38,372 nucleotides of DNA from an uncultured Lachnospiraceae bacterium (lineage in GTDB: Bacteria > Bacillota > Clostridia > Lachnospirales > Lachnospiraceae): contig CANQRW010000029.1 of assembly GCA_947626365.1 (NCBI GenBank), positions 1-38,372 of the forward strand. The letters run 5' to 3'. The notes under the pieces are model-generated. The model saw nothing but the letters and a program-made list of their open reading frames with translations, did no database searches and was not told where the DNA came from. Made by a program: the position numbers and the translations under genes. This document shows positions 8,009 through 16,916 of the stretch, piece by piece. Every line of letters begins with the position of its first letter. Within the stretch, counting starts at the first letter, position 1.

Positions 8009-8848
8009 ATGTATGAACCGATGTTTAAGGACGGACAGTCAGGAGTGCTGATCAATTATTTTACCAACAGGAGGGAGTACAATCCGCTTCACTGGCATTC
8101 CGCCATCGAGCTGATTTACGTTCTTACCGGAACAGCGCTGATTAAGGTTGAAAATAAAGAGATCCGTGTTGCCGCCGGCGAGTTCATTGTAATTGACACC
8201 AATCAGCTTCATGAATTTCGATACGAAAATATGGCAATGGTTGTAGTACTGCATTTTTCACGGAAAAATATGCGGGAGTTTGTCCCCAGCCTCCATGAAT
8301 ATTCGTTTGCCTGCCGGCGGGATGATCTGAAGGAGGTTCAGTATGAACCTTACATAAAGACCTGCAAACTGCTGATGGAACTGCCCCTTCTCCACGTCAC
8401 ACAGCCTCTGGGATATGAGATTCGGAGTCAGGCAGTCGCCATGGCGGTATTTTATGAGCTTCTGAATTATTTTACTTATAAGATTGAAGCCGACGGGCCT
8501 CGAACGGAGAAAGAAGATGTGCTTAAACGAATGGGAGAGATAGCGGCCTACATTGACTGTCATTATGCGGAACCGATTTCTCTTGAAGAGATTGCTTCGC
8601 ATTTCTACCTGAGCAGGGAGTACTTCAGCCGGTTTTTCAAGAAGCACATGGGAATTACATTCTCACAGTATCTGAATGAGGTGCGGATGGCCCACGTATA
8701 TTCCGATATCCGCAATACGCGCACCGGAATCATGGAGCTTGCGGAGCGTCACGGATTTGCAAGTTACAAGCTGTTCAATCAGATGTTCCGTGCCACCTAC
8801 GGCTGTACGCCCCGGCAGGTTCGCCAGGGCGGGTCAGAGGAAGAATAG
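8009..8848 (+). CDS. AraC-family transcriptional regulator with an N-terminal cupin
   Basis: The 279-residue protein has a cupin-type sensor half (HWHSAIELIYVLTG at about 29-42 and GEFIVIDTNQLHEF at about 57-70) and a C-terminal double helix-turn-helix (about 180-275). Signatures are EEIASHFYLSREYFSRFFKK, FASYKLFNQMFRATYG and the closing TPRQVR. Members of this layout usually bind a small ligand, often a sugar, and activate neighbouring genes. It starts 31 bp after the phosphatase on the same strand with GAGGG before the ATG, so cotranscription is possible. The ligand and targets are unknown. It converges on the histidine kinase gene. Confidence 0.9.
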   Translation: MYEPMFKDGQSGVLINYFTNRREYNPLHWHSAIELIYVLTGTALIKVENKEIRVAAGEFIVIDTNQLHEFRYENMAMVVVLHFSRKNMREFVPSLHEYSFACRRDDLKEVQYEPYIKTCKLLMELPLLHVTQPLGYEIRSQAVAMAVFYELLNYFTYKIEADGPRTEKEDVLKRMGEIAAYIDCHYAEPISLEEIASHFYLSREYFSRFFKKHMGITFSQYLNEVRMAHVYSDIRNTRTGIMELAERHGFASYKLFNQMFRATYGCTPRQVRQGGSEEE

Positions 8849-8858
8849 ATTTCAGAAG

Positions 8859-11813
8859 CTACAGCCATTTTTCCAGGGCTTCCAGAAGCTTGGGGACTTC
8901 TACCGGTTTGGCCACATGGTCGTTCATGCCGGCATCCTGGGCGTCTCTGATATCGTCATCAAATGCGTTGGCGCTCATGGCTACAATCGGAATATGAGCA
9001 GTGTCTTCACGGCCGATATTCCGAATACGCCTTGAGGCCTCGTAGCCGTCCATAACCGGCATCTGTATATCCATAAAGATCAGATTATAATATCCCGGCG
9101 GATTATTTTTAACCATGTTTACGGCAATCTGGCCGTCTTCCGCCTGCTCTACGGCGACGCCGATGTGGGAAAGCAGTTCTACGGCAATCTCACGGTTCAG
9201 TTCATTATCCTCCACAAGAAGCACACGTTTTCCTGAGAAATCGGCCTGCTCCAGTTCAGAGGCAGCCAGTTTCTTTTCCTTATTGTCCTGGTTCAGAACG
9301 GACTTGAGGGCATAGATCAGACGAGAGCGGAACAAAGGCTTCTCGATAAACGCCTGGATGCCGGCTTCCCGGGCCTCGGCTTCTATGTCAGACCAGTCAT
9401 AGGCGGACAGGATAATGATCGGGACATGGTCCCCGACTTTGCTGCGGATTTCTCTGGCCGTCTCGAGGCCGTCCTTGCCGGGCATCTTCCAGTCCAGAAT
9501 TACCGCTGAGAAATCATTCCCGGCCTTATAAGCATCCATGGTTCTCTGTACGGCTTCATCGCCGGTCAATACCCATTCGGCAGTCATTCCGATACTTTCC
9601 AAAATATCACAGGTGCTGACGCAGCAGTCCGGATCATCGTCGGCTACCAGTACGTGAAGGTCAGCCAGTTCATCCACGTTGTCGGCGCCCGGTTCCTGCA
9701 GCCGCAGGTGGAGCCGCACCGTGAATTTGGAACCGACGCCTAACTGGCTTTCCACATTGATGTCGCCGTCCATCATGAGCAGGATATTGCGGGTGATGGT
9801 CATGCCGAGGCCGGTGCCTTCGATGTTCTGGCTGACAGAATTCTGAGACCGGGCAAACGGATCGAAGATAGTCTTGATGAAAGCCTCGTCCATGCCGATA
9901 CCGGTGTCCTCGCATATGAATTCATAACATGCCATATCGGCAATCTGAGAAACACATTCCCGGATGGAAAATATGATGGTTCCGCCAACCGGTGTGAATT
10001 TTACCGCATTGCCGAGAATATTTACGAAAATCTGGCGGAGACGCAGGGTATCACCGATCACATCCTCATGTGTGATGTCGGAAATATGCACTTTCAGCTG
10101 CTGATGTCTGCTGTTGACCTGGGCCTGGATGATCGTTAGAAGGCTTTCCACCATATCTGCCATATTGAAGGGTTCTTCCGACAGAGTTACCTTGCCGCTC
10201 TCAATCTTGGACATATCCAGAACATCGTTGATCAGGGCAAGCAGATGTCGGCTGGAGATTGTAATCTTGCTCAGGCAGTCCGTCAGCCGCTCCGGATCAT
10301 CCATATGCATGGCGGCAACTGCGGTCATGCCCATAATGGCGTTCATGGGAGTGCGGATGTCATGGGACATGCGGGCCAGGAAATCTGATTTGGCGCGGTT
10401 AGCAGCCTCCGCAGCCTCAGAAGCGTTCTGAAGCGCAGCGCGGATCTGCAGCTCCTGTTCTTTCAGGGAAGTAATGTCCTGAATGGCGAACAGAACCCGG
10501 GAAGGCAGGCCGTTTTTCCGTTTCAGGCACAGAATAGAGATATTCTCCCAGCAGGTGCCGTCCATGTCAATCTGATATTCAAACTGCAGGTAGGGGACGT
10601 CCTCTGTCAGGTGCTTCTGCACGTATTCCCGGGAGATAACATCGCTCATTTTTTCACCGTTCCCGTTGTCTGACAGATATTTGGGCGTAAGATATTTTAT
10701 CAGTTCTGCATAGGCGCCTTTTTCCGGGGCGCCTTTTGTCTTATCTTTCAGGTATTCGTAAGTGTCATTTTCAAAGTCTACCAGGGCGAAGCGGGAGAAC
10801 AGATGGGTGACAGCTCCCACGATTCGAGAGATTTCCTGATTCTCCGAAGTCAGCTGCCTCTTCTGCTGCCAGTTTTTCATCAGAAGATACAGGATATAGA
10901 TCAGAAAAACAGCGAACAGCTTGACTTCCAGCCAGATTCCCGCGGAATCCGCCTGCTCTGTCATTTGTTTTGTCAGGGATGACGGAAAATTCTGAACCAG
11001 AAGCCATTCGCCGTCAGAAAGCGCCGTGATATAGGCGCTTCCGGCGCCGCTGAAACCCTTATAGTTAAAGTTATTGAAATCAATGTTATTGGTATCGTCC
11101 AGAACATCCTGAAAAGCCTGCAGGTCCTGCGGAGCCAGCTGGTTATTCGCTGTAAGAGATGTCAGCAGGTTCTCAGGGTTTGAATTGTCGCCGTGGGAAA
11201 GAATAACATTGCCGTTGCGCTCCAGAAGATATGTGCTGATCTCTGTTCCGAAATAGTCGGTATCGAGAACATTGTGTATGGTCTCACCCCGCATGATTCC
11301 GCTGAGGACACCAATGATTTCACCTTCGTAATAGAAGGGAGAATAGAAAATCAGAAGCGTTTCATGGGTAATTTTGGAATTATAGATAACGGTCTTGCCG
11401 CTTTTCCCCTGCATGCCCTGGATGAAATAATCCCGGTCGGATAAATCCGCCGTCTGTCCGCTGGCCGTCAGGTCGATTCCGTCTGCCGAAATGAATTCCA
11501 CGTAATCGAAAGTGGAGCGGTCCGTCATATCCTGCAGAAGGGCCTCGTCAACCACTGGCTTCGTCATCATGGAACCGTACAGATGAGTCATCATTTCCAC
11601 GTTGCTCTGAGCGGTGTCGAACAGGTCATCGATGCGGGCTTTGGTTTGATTGGTGGCAGCCTCGATAAAACTATTGTTCTGTTCCAGTATACGTTCATTG
11701 TTGTCCCGTATAAAAGAAATGAAAGACAGTACGATGAACGCCAGAAGCGCACCTATGAAAATAATCTCCCCAATTACAGTTCGTTTGTTATTTTTAGCGG
11801 CAGTATCCATCAA
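8859..11813 (-). CDS. Hybrid sensor histidine kinase with two receiver domains
   Basis: The 984-residue protein begins with a membrane helix (about 14-34), an extracytoplasmic cache-type sensor (about 40-290) and a second helix (about 292-312). A PAS-like region lies at about 330-455. The HisKA box is [14 protein letters not shown] with the phospho-accepting His near 480. HATPase boxes are [21 protein letters not shown] and GTGLGMT. Two receivers follow, with phospho-acceptor Asp in [11 protein letters not shown] (about 772) and [11 protein letters not shown] (about 912). No HPt domain or DNA-binding output is attached, so phosphotransfer must go to another protein or the receivers act as brakes. 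It begins 55 bp downstream of pilT on the same strand and may be cotranscribed with the pilus genes. Confidence 0.92.
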   Translation of the reverse strand: MMDTAAKNNKRTVIGEIIFIGALLAFIVLSFISFIRDNNERILEQNNSFIEAATNQTKARIDDLFDTAQSNVEMMTHLYGSMMTKPVVDEALLQDMTDRSTFDYVEFISADGIDLTASGQTADLSDRDYFIQGMQGKSGKTVIYNSKITHETLLIFYSPFYYEGEIIGVLSGIMRGETIHNVLDTDYFGTEISTYLLERNGNVILSHGDNSNPENLLTSLTANNQLAPQDLQAFQDVLDDTNNIDFNNFNYKGFSGAGSAYITALSDGEWLLVQNFPSSLTKQMTEQADSAGIWLEVKLFAVFLIYILYLLMKNWQQKRQLTSENQEISRIVGAVTHLFSRFALVDFENDTYEYLKDKTKGAPEKGAYAELIKYLTPKYLSDNGNGEKMSDVISREYVQKHLTEDVPYLQFEYQIDMDGTCWENISILCLKRKNGLPSRVLFAIQDITSLKEQELQIRAALQNASEAAEAANRAKSDFLARMSHDIRTPMNAIMGMTAVAAMHMDDPERLTDCLSKITISSRHLLALINDVLDMSKIESGKVTLSEEPFNMADMVESLLTIIQAQVNSRHQQLKVHISDITHEDVIGDTLRLRQIFVNILGNAVKFTPVGGTIIFSIRECVSQIADMACYEFICEDTGIGMDEAFIKTIFDPFARSQNSVSQNIEGTGLGMTITRNILLMMDGDINVESQLGVGSKFTVRLHLRLQEPGADNVDELADLHVLVADDDPDCCVSTCDILESIGMTAEWVLTGDEAVQRTMDAYKAGNDFSAVILDWKMPGKDGLETAREIRSKVGDHVPIIILSAYDWSDIEAEAREAGIQAFIEKPLFRSRLIYALKSVLNQDNKEKKLAASELEQADFSGKRVLLVEDNELNREIAVELLSHIGVAVEQAEDGQIAVNMVKNNPPGYYNLIFMDIQMPVMDGYEASRRIRNIGREDTAHIPIVAMSANAFDDDIRDAQDAGMNDHVAKPVEVPKLLEALEKWL

Positions 11814-11868
11814 ATGCCTCCATTAGCCAGTTTAATATAGTTCCTGCGGCTCCCTGGAAAGAAAGACC

Positions 11869-12939
11869 TTAAATAAAAGCAGTTCTCCGGGGTTTGGCCG
11901 GCTCCGCGGGAGCAGGAGCGTAATTCTTGTAGGTTTCTTCCGTAATCTTACCCTCTTTTAGAAGATTCTCAAGATATTTTCCCATGCTGATCATGCCTTC
12001 ATCAGCCCCCTGGCTGATATCGCTGTCAATCTGATGGATCTTCCCGTCTTTATCCCGGATCTTATTGCGGATTGCCTTGTTCAGATTCATAATCTCAAAG
12101 GCAGGTATCAGCCTGCCGTCGGCAGAGGGCACCAGCTGCTGGGAGACGACCTTCTGCAAGGTCAGGGAAAGCTGAGTACGGATCTGGTCCTGTCCTTCCT
12201 CCGGGAACACACCGATAATACGGTTGATTGTATTGGCGGCGCCCAGAGTGTGAAGGGTGGAGAATACCAGATGGCCGGTTTCAGCGGCGGTTACTGCGGC
12301 TGAGATAGTCTCATAGTCTCTCATCTCGCCGACCAGAATGACATCAGGAGCCTGTCGAAGGGCTGCCCGAAGGCCGGTCAGATAGTTTTCCGTATCCAGG
12401 CCGATTTCACGCTGAGTCACCACAGATTTATCATGCCGGTAAAGGAACTCTATGGGATCTTCCAAAGTGATGATATGGGCATTCCGTTCGTGGTTGATCT
12501 TATCGATGATGCAGGCAAGAGTGGTGGATTTGCCGCTGCCGGCAGGGCCTGTCACCAGAACCAGGCCTTTTTTGATTTTAGCGGCGTTTAAAACTTCATC
12601 CGGGATATTGTAGGCAGCTGCTGACGGAAGCTCGAATTTAACCACGCGGATAACGCCGCCTAGGCTGCCGCGCTGCCGCATGATGCTGGCACGGAACCGG
12701 GACAGATTGGGAATGGCGAAGGAGAAATCATCATCGCCTTCTTCAATATACTCCATCTTTCTGTGGCCGCTGACTTCGTAGATTTCGGCGATCAGCCGAT
12801 CCATCTCCCTGGGAAAAATGCGCTCATCGCTCATTGGCTCAATCCGGCCGTTGACCTTCATGGAAACCGGAATGCCGGGAATCAGGAACAGATCTGACGC
12901 GCCGGCTTTAACTGCCTGCTCTAGGTATTTTTCTATCAT
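11869..12939 (-). CDS. pilT: PilT-type pilus retraction ATPase
   Basis: The 356-residue hexameric secretion ATPase is of usual PilT length. It has Walker A GPAGSGKST (131-139), the Asp box ITLEDPIEF (about 157-165), Walker B DVILVGEMRD (about 199-208) and the His box ETGHLVFSTLHT. The PilT-specific AIRNLIRE element appears as AIRNKIRDKDGK. PilT powers depolymerisation of type IV pili at the inner face of the membrane. Here it is the last gene of the pilus cluster, 12 bp behind the preceding gene. No PilB-like extension ATPase is in the window. The short proline- and alanine-rich tail (PAPAEPAKPRR) is not part of the ATPase core. Confidence 0.9.
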   Translation of the reverse strand: MIEKYLEQAVKAGASDLFLIPGIPVSMKVNGRIEPMSDERIFPREMDRLIAEIYEVSGHRKMEYIEEGDDDFSFAIPNLSRFRASIMRQRGSLGGVIRVVKFELPSAAAYNIPDEVLNAAKIKKGLVLVTGPAGSGKSTTLACIIDKINHERNAHIITLEDPIEFLYRHDKSVVTQREIGLDTENYLTGLRAALRQAPDVILVGEMRDYETISAAVTAAETGHLVFSTLHTLGAANTINRIIGVFPEEGQDQIRTQLSLTLQKVVSQQLVPSADGRLIPAFEIMNLNKAIRNKIRDKDGKIHQIDSDISQGADEGMISMGKYLENLLKEGKITEETYKNYAPAPAEPAKPRRTAFI

Positions 12940-12951
12940 GGCAAATCCTTT

Positions 12952-13386
12952 CTACTCGCCGCCAAGTACCGGCATGTGAGTGTCAATAATATATTCTTCG
13001 CTGTTATAAACATAGTAAGACAAAATCTCGGTTCCGTCAGAGGACAGTTCCATGCTGAGCCTCTGGCCGTTGCCCAGAGGAATTTCACAAAGAACCGTGT
13101 CATCCGAGGATACGGAGACCGTGCAGCCTTCCGGAAGCGGCTGCGCAGCTGTCTGCGCGGCAGTCATGGAATCTCCCGACTCAGAAAAGGCCCTTCGGAA
13201 GTCTCGGATAAAGGTCTGTCCGGCCGCATCTGCTTCGTAGTAGAGCTTGACGGAAGCCGCCCGCCGCTCGGAGAAAGACAGAGCAGTGTTGGCGTCACTC
13301 AAACTCAGCAGACTGAAAACAGCCAGGCAGAGAATGAGGAAAATCAATACGATGGAGGAGATACCAATGCTGATTCGGTTTTTCAT
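12952..13386 (-). CDS. Small membrane-anchored pilus-cluster protein (pseudopilin-like)
   Basis: The 144-residue protein has an N-terminal membrane helix (SSIVLIFLILCLAVFSLLSL, residues about 9-28) after a short basic start, then a soluble domain. A longer frame upstream exists (to 13761) but overlaps the preceding gene. I choose the ATG at 13386, which overlaps the previous stop in an ATGA arrangement and follows AGGAGG. No canonical G/FTLIE prepilin cleavage site is present. Position in the pilus operon and topology suggest a minor pilin or assembly component; the function is not established. Confidence 0.75.
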   Translation of the reverse strand: MKNRISIGISSIVLIFLILCLAVFSLLSLSDANTALSFSERRAASVKLYYEADAAGQTFIRDFRRAFSESGDSMTAAQTAAQPLPEGCTVSVSSDDTVLCEIPLGNGQRLSMELSSDGTEILSYYVYNSEEYIIDTHMPVLGGE

Positions 13387-13814
13387 GACTGGCCTCCTTC
13401 CGGTGAAGCTGCCCGTGCTCCGGTCAGCGTGATAAGTTCCTCCTGGCTGCGGTTGTCTATGGCCAGGACGGATACCTGAAGCAGTCCATCTCCCACTTCC
13501 GAGGTGATCTGAAGCGTGTACCCGCTGGCGGAATACTGCTCTGCAATCCGTGCAGAAGAGGATTCCATGTCGGCGCGGAGGCCGTCTTCGTCTTCTGAAG
13601 AAGCCGTGGCGGAACCATATGCGGCATAAAGTTCTTCCAGGGCGTTGGAAGCGGCCTGAACTGCCTGGTTGCGGGTATCGGCAGTCCGGCTCATCTGTTC
13701 GGCCTTGGCAAAGGCCATGACAAAGATACAGGCACAGATGAGAAAGAAGGCGCAGACCCACATCATCTCCATCAGAAAAGCGTAGGAAGTGCGTTCACGT
13801 CTTTGTCTTTTCAT
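13383..13814 (-). CDS. Small membrane-anchored pilus-cluster protein (minor pilin-like)
   Basis: The 143-residue protein has a basic N-terminus (MKRQRRERTSY), a membrane helix (about 12-35, with an acidic residue in FLMEMMWVCAF) and an extracytoplasmic part beginning with a coiled segment rich in A, Q and E. The charged residue near the helix start recalls the Glu5 of pilins, though there is no clear peptidase motif before it. It overlaps both neighbours by four bases (ATGA), so the genes are translationally coupled. It is likely a minor pilin or alignment protein of the pilus-like machine. Confidence 0.75.
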   Translation of the reverse strand: MKRQRRERTSYAFLMEMMWVCAFFLICACIFVMAFAKAEQMSRTADTRNQAVQAASNALEELYAAYGSATASSEDEDGLRADMESSSARIAEQYSASGYTLQITSEVGDGLLQVSVLAIDNRSQEELITLTGARAASPEGGQS

Positions 13815-14332
13815 GACCGGCCTCCTTCCTGGCTGCTTCTGAGAAGAAGTCTTGCCGTGTAGGTATCGGAACCGTCATTTAATTCCACAGACAGGATGCG
13901 TTCGGAGCCGGCGGTCTCTTCGATAGAAAACTGCAGATGTTCGCAGTCCATGATCTCCAATCCGGCGTCAATGCCCAGTCCGCTGTCGGTTCTGGAAAAA
14001 AGTTCCATCAGCTTCAGCTGGCCGTCCTGGGCATACAGCCAGGTCTCATAATCAGAACTGCTGTAGTGGGAAGTCAGGACCAGAACGGAACAGCCTTCTA
14101 TCTCACGAACGGAGACGGAGCCGGCCTTATCCCCCTGGCGGACTTTGTTGGTGATGTAGGCAAGGGCTGTATCCGTATGGAAAGAGGTATCATCGCGGGC
14201 GCGGATATTCTCATAAACACGGCTGCCGATCAATATGGTAAAGATTGTACAGATAAGAAACACAAAAAACAGCAGAGCCGGAAATAACTGCTCCGCACCG
14301 CCGGAAGAACGCTTAAAAGATCTGGCCGCCAT
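13811..14332 (-). CDS. DUF4860-type membrane-anchored pilus-cluster protein
   Basis: The 173-residue protein has one N-terminal helix (LFPALLFFVFLICTIFTILI, about 16-35) and a beta-rich outer domain (YITNKVRQGDKAGSVSVREI and ELNDGSDTYTARLLL). It matches my memory of DUF4860 proteins, which occur in type IV pilus-like clusters of Lachnospiraceae. Their biochemical role is unknown. It overlaps its upstream neighbour by one base and its downstream neighbour by four. The helix followed by a beta domain fits a minor pilin fold. Confidence 0.75.
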   Translation of the reverse strand: MAARSFKRSSGGAEQLFPALLFFVFLICTIFTILIGSRVYENIRARDDTSFHTDTALAYITNKVRQGDKAGSVSVREIEGCSVLVLTSHYSSSDYETWLYAQDGQLKLMELFSRTDSGLGIDAGLEIMDCEHLQFSIEETAGSERILSVELNDGSDTYTARLLLRSSQEGGRS

Positions 14333-14673
14333 TACTCAACCTCCTCCTTTTCTACAGGAATGATGGTAATATCCGGCATAATATTGCTTGCCCATCCGCT
14401 GTAGAATACGTTATAGTCATTTCTGTCAATGGAGATTCCGTAATGTTCTTCCAGATATTCCACGCTGGGAGGATAACGTCCTTCGATGGCGTAGCACTGA
14501 ACGGAAGCCCGTCGGACAGCCTCGACCAGGGAATTCAGATTCTCTTCCCTGGTGCGTTCTGCGACGCCGGCGGTTCCGACTGTGAATATGTAGAGACAGG
14601 CGGCTACCAGGCCGATTGAAACCAGATAGCCAATGAAGGAAAATTTTCTTTTATTGCCGGCTGTTTGTGTCAT
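14332..14673 (-). CDS. Small pilin-like protein of the pilus cluster
   Basis: The 113-residue protein has a helix at about 13-35 (FIGYLVSIGLVAACLYIFTV) and a helical stem leading to CYAIEGRYPPSVEYLEEHYG. A YPP..YLEEHYG element is common in the globular part of type II pseudopilins, where it places residues for calcium binding or assembly. A longer frame starts at 14739 inside the preceding gene. The ATG at 14673 is better because AGGAGG stands seven bases before it. This is the best candidate for the main pilin here, but it lacks a classic prepilin peptidase site. Confidence 0.75.
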   Translation of the reverse strand: MTQTAGNKRKFSFIGYLVSIGLVAACLYIFTVGTAGVAERTREENLNSLVEAVRRASVQCYAIEGRYPPSVEYLEEHYGISIDRNDYNVFYSGWASNIMPDITIIPVEKEEVE

Positions 14674-14683
14674 GACAGGCCTC

Positions 14684-15742
14684 CTAACCGATTGCTGACA
14701 AAATTCCCGCAAGAGGCAGCATGACGGAAAGAAGCACAAGGCCTACTGCCACAGCCAGTATGGTGACAATCGCAGGCTCCAGCTTGGACACCATGGAATC
14801 CAGAGCGTCCTGGGCCCGCTGGTCATAATCGTCAGCCAGCTTCTGGAGAACGGAAGATGTACGTCCCGCATCCCTGGCGGCACGAATCATCTGCAGGTCA
14901 AATCCGGAAAAAAGGCCGGATTCTTTTACGGATGAATAGAAAGAATTGCCTTCCAGAACCAGTTCCCGGGTCTTTTTGATCTGCTGGGATACCTGGGGAT
15001 GGTCAACCAGCCGTTCCGCCATATCCATGCCGTATTCCAAAGCCTCGCCGCCGCCGCTGGCCAAAGCGACAGAGACCGCGTTGCAGAATCTGCAGACAGC
15101 GGTCAGCCGGGTGATGGCGGAATGAGAATTGATGAAATTCAAAATGGCAGCGGCAAAAGCGGGCTGCTTTCCGTTATTGCCAAGAACCCGAATGAGAACG
15201 ATAAGGATTGCCAGGATTACGATAACGGCCAGAGCTGCACCGCTTAAGATGCCGCCGATATTGATGGCGGCCTGGGCCACAGGCGGAATAGTGGCGCCCA
15301 GCTGTTCGTATACGCCGGAAAAGATGGGCATAATCTTCACAAAAAGTACAAATAAAATAACGAGAAGCATAAAAACCATCATAGCGGGATAAGTCAGCGC
15401 CCTGCGCAGACTTTCCGCCAGACGGGTTTCACGCTCGTAGTATTCCGATAATTCTTTCAGGATCACATCAAGTTTTCCGTTCTCCTCGCCCATGGCGGTC
15501 ATCTCCACCATATAGGGAGGGAAGCAGTCCGCTTCGGCAATAACCTGGCTGACGGACTGGCTTTCATTTAATTTCTCCGCCATCTCGGTGAGGATTTTTT
15601 TCTCAACCTCACCGGCGGCATCCTCTGCCATAAAGGACACGCCTTCCGCCAGGTCGCCGCCGCCTGCCTGGCACAGCAGGGACAGCTGCATGCAGAAGCT
15701 GGCCAGGGCCATGCCCCTGAAAGGTGATTTGCTCTGCTTCAT
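14684..15742 (-). CDS. Type II secretion / type IV pilus inner-membrane platform protein (GspF/PilC)
   Basis: The 352-residue protein has two GspF domains. The first covers about 10-130 and contains FPPYMVEMTAMGEENGKLD, a signature of the family. The second covers about 210-330 (FNSH-type helix region, SGLFSGFDLQMIRAARDAGR and a C-terminal helix). Membrane helices lie near 120-140, 155-185 and 325-350. PilC/GspF forms the membrane platform that couples cytoplasmic ATPases to pilin assembly. It follows the transglutaminase gene by 21 bp with GGAGG before its ATG. It is shorter than the roughly 400 residues of proteobacterial PilC, as is usual in Clostridia. Confidence 0.9.
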   Translation of the reverse strand: MKQSKSPFRGMALASFCMQLSLLCQAGGGDLAEGVSFMAEDAAGEVEKKILTEMAEKLNESQSVSQVIAEADCFPPYMVEMTAMGEENGKLDVILKELSEYYERETRLAESLRRALTYPAMMVFMLLVILFVLFVKIMPIFSGVYEQLGATIPPVAQAAINIGGILSGAALAVIVILAILIVLIRVLGNNGKQPAFAAAILNFINSHSAITRLTAVCRFCNAVSVALASGGGEALEYGMDMAERLVDHPQVSQQIKKTRELVLEGNSFYSSVKESGLFSGFDLQMIRAARDAGRTSSVLQKLADDYDQRAQDALDSMVSKLEPAIVTILAVAVGLVLLSVMLPLAGILSAIG

Positions 15743-15763
15743 GATAGGATACCTCCGTCAGAT

Positions 15764-16651
15764 TTAGTATGTAAACTTCGCGGTGTAGTTGGCGGAGTTC
15801 TTGATGTGCTCGGTGACCGATGCGCTGCCCTTGCCGGTGGAAGCGAAGGTGGGATCCATGAATCTCCATTCATTGCCGTTGAAAAAGATTACATTGTCGA
15901 TCCAGCCCTGTTCATCCGTGTAGACGCTGACCCATGCGTGGTAAATATTGTTGGTATAACCGATCACCAGCTTGGCCGGGACATTCTGCAGTCTCAGCAT
16001 GGCAACCATGAGGGAAGCGTAGTCGAAGCATATGCCGGTTTTGGTAGCCAGGGTATTGTCGTTGTTGGGAAGGTAGCCGCTCTGGACTGTGGCCGCTTTA
16101 TTGTAATCGTAGGACAGGTTGTTGACGGCGTAGTTGTAGATTGCAGCAACTTTCTGCAGCGGGTCGGAGATTCCGCCGGCCACGGCGTCGGATACGCCCA
16201 CGACAGCGGACATGGCGTTATAATTGCAGAACTGATTGGGATACAAAAAAGGCGTCTTCTCGTCAGACAGATTCACAGAGATATTCTGGTGAACGGCCTG
16301 GGCGTACATGGTTCCTTCCACATGCTCAAAAACTGCTACCGTATAGGTTCCGCTGCCTTCTGTCAAAGGAAATGTCTCATAATTCCCTGATACGTTCAGA
16401 TCATAGGTATACTGGGTGTTCTTGGTTATACGAACCTTGATCCTCCTGGCGCTTCCGGAATATTTCACCATAATGTAGCCGTCAGAGGTGTGAGATGCGT
16501 CGATGACAGCAGTGCCGTTTCCATAGGTGACAGAGCCGGATGCCTGAGGTGACCGGACAGTAGCGGCCTGAGCGGTACAGACAGGTGATAACGCGCCCAG
16601 CGCAAATGAAAGCATAATAGCTAATGCAGGGCGAAAAATATGTTTCCGCAT
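15764..16651 (-). CDS. Secreted transglutaminase-like (papain-fold) protein
   Basis: The 295-residue protein begins with a signal peptide (MRKHIFRPALAIMLSFALGA, likely cut after AQA near residue 29). A beta-rich stretch precedes a transglutaminase-like core. The triad candidates are Cys in GICFDYASLMV, His in YHAWVSVY and Asp in WRFMDPTF. Bacterial members of this superfamily are mostly peptidases or cross-linkers of cell-wall or surface proteins. It is first in a tight row leading into pilC and pilT, so it may process or anchor surface pilus subunits; that link is inference. AAAGGA precedes the ATG. Confidence 0.85.
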   Translation of the reverse strand: MRKHIFRPALAIMLSFALGALSPVCTAQAATVRSPQASGSVTYGNGTAVIDASHTSDGYIMVKYSGSARRIKVRITKNTQYTYDLNVSGNYETFPLTEGSGTYTVAVFEHVEGTMYAQAVHQNISVNLSDEKTPFLYPNQFCNYNAMSAVVGVSDAVAGGISDPLQKVAAIYNYAVNNLSYDYNKAATVQSGYLPNNDNTLATKTGICFDYASLMVAMLRLQNVPAKLVIGYTNNIYHAWVSVYTDEQGWIDNVIFFNGNEWRFMDPTFASTGKGSASVTEHIKNSANYTAKFTY

Positions 16652-16697
16652 AGTATATGTTCCTTTCCCCTAAGTTGTAGAATGAGTTCTAGGCTAT

Positions 16698-16726
16698 ATT
16701 ATACAATTACTGGAAACAAATTACAA
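16698..16726 (-). promoter_or_regulatory. Predicted sigma-A promoter of the transglutaminase-pilus operon
   Basis: On the minus strand, -35 TTGTAA (16721-16726) and a perfect -10 TATAAT (16698-16703) are separated by 17 bp. It lies 47 bp before the transglutaminase start and is the only clear promoter ahead of the 16651-11869 gene row. Confidence 0.7.
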
Positions 16727-16916
16727 GAACGAAAGTATAAAGATGTTTTACGGCGTCCTTACGATATTTAAAGAGTTTTTAAGGGTTTCCAAAATCAGGC
16801 TGCCAAGGAACTGGAAGCTCTGCCAGCTATTACCGATAGATTTCCCAACTTCTGTATGTTAACATAAATCTGTAACAGAACTGTAAAAATTATGTAGCGA
16901 CAGGAGGAGAGAATTT

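Noticed and set aside
6883-8055. Minus-strand frame of 390 codons opposite the phosphatase gene
   Set aside because: The plus strand carries clear PP2C and HATPase motifs. The minus-strand product is histidine- and isoleucine-rich with no family resemblance.
13389-13761. N-terminal extension of the 12952-13386 gene
   Set aside because: It overlaps a well-supported gene in another frame, and its arginine-, proline- and serine-rich product looks like a shadow frame.
16741-16870. Possible c-di-GMP (GEMM) riboswitch before the CAP gene, suggested by TGCCAGCTATTACCGAT
   Set aside because: The conserved 5' half (GCAAA and ACGCAAAG elements) is not present, so the match is too weak to call.
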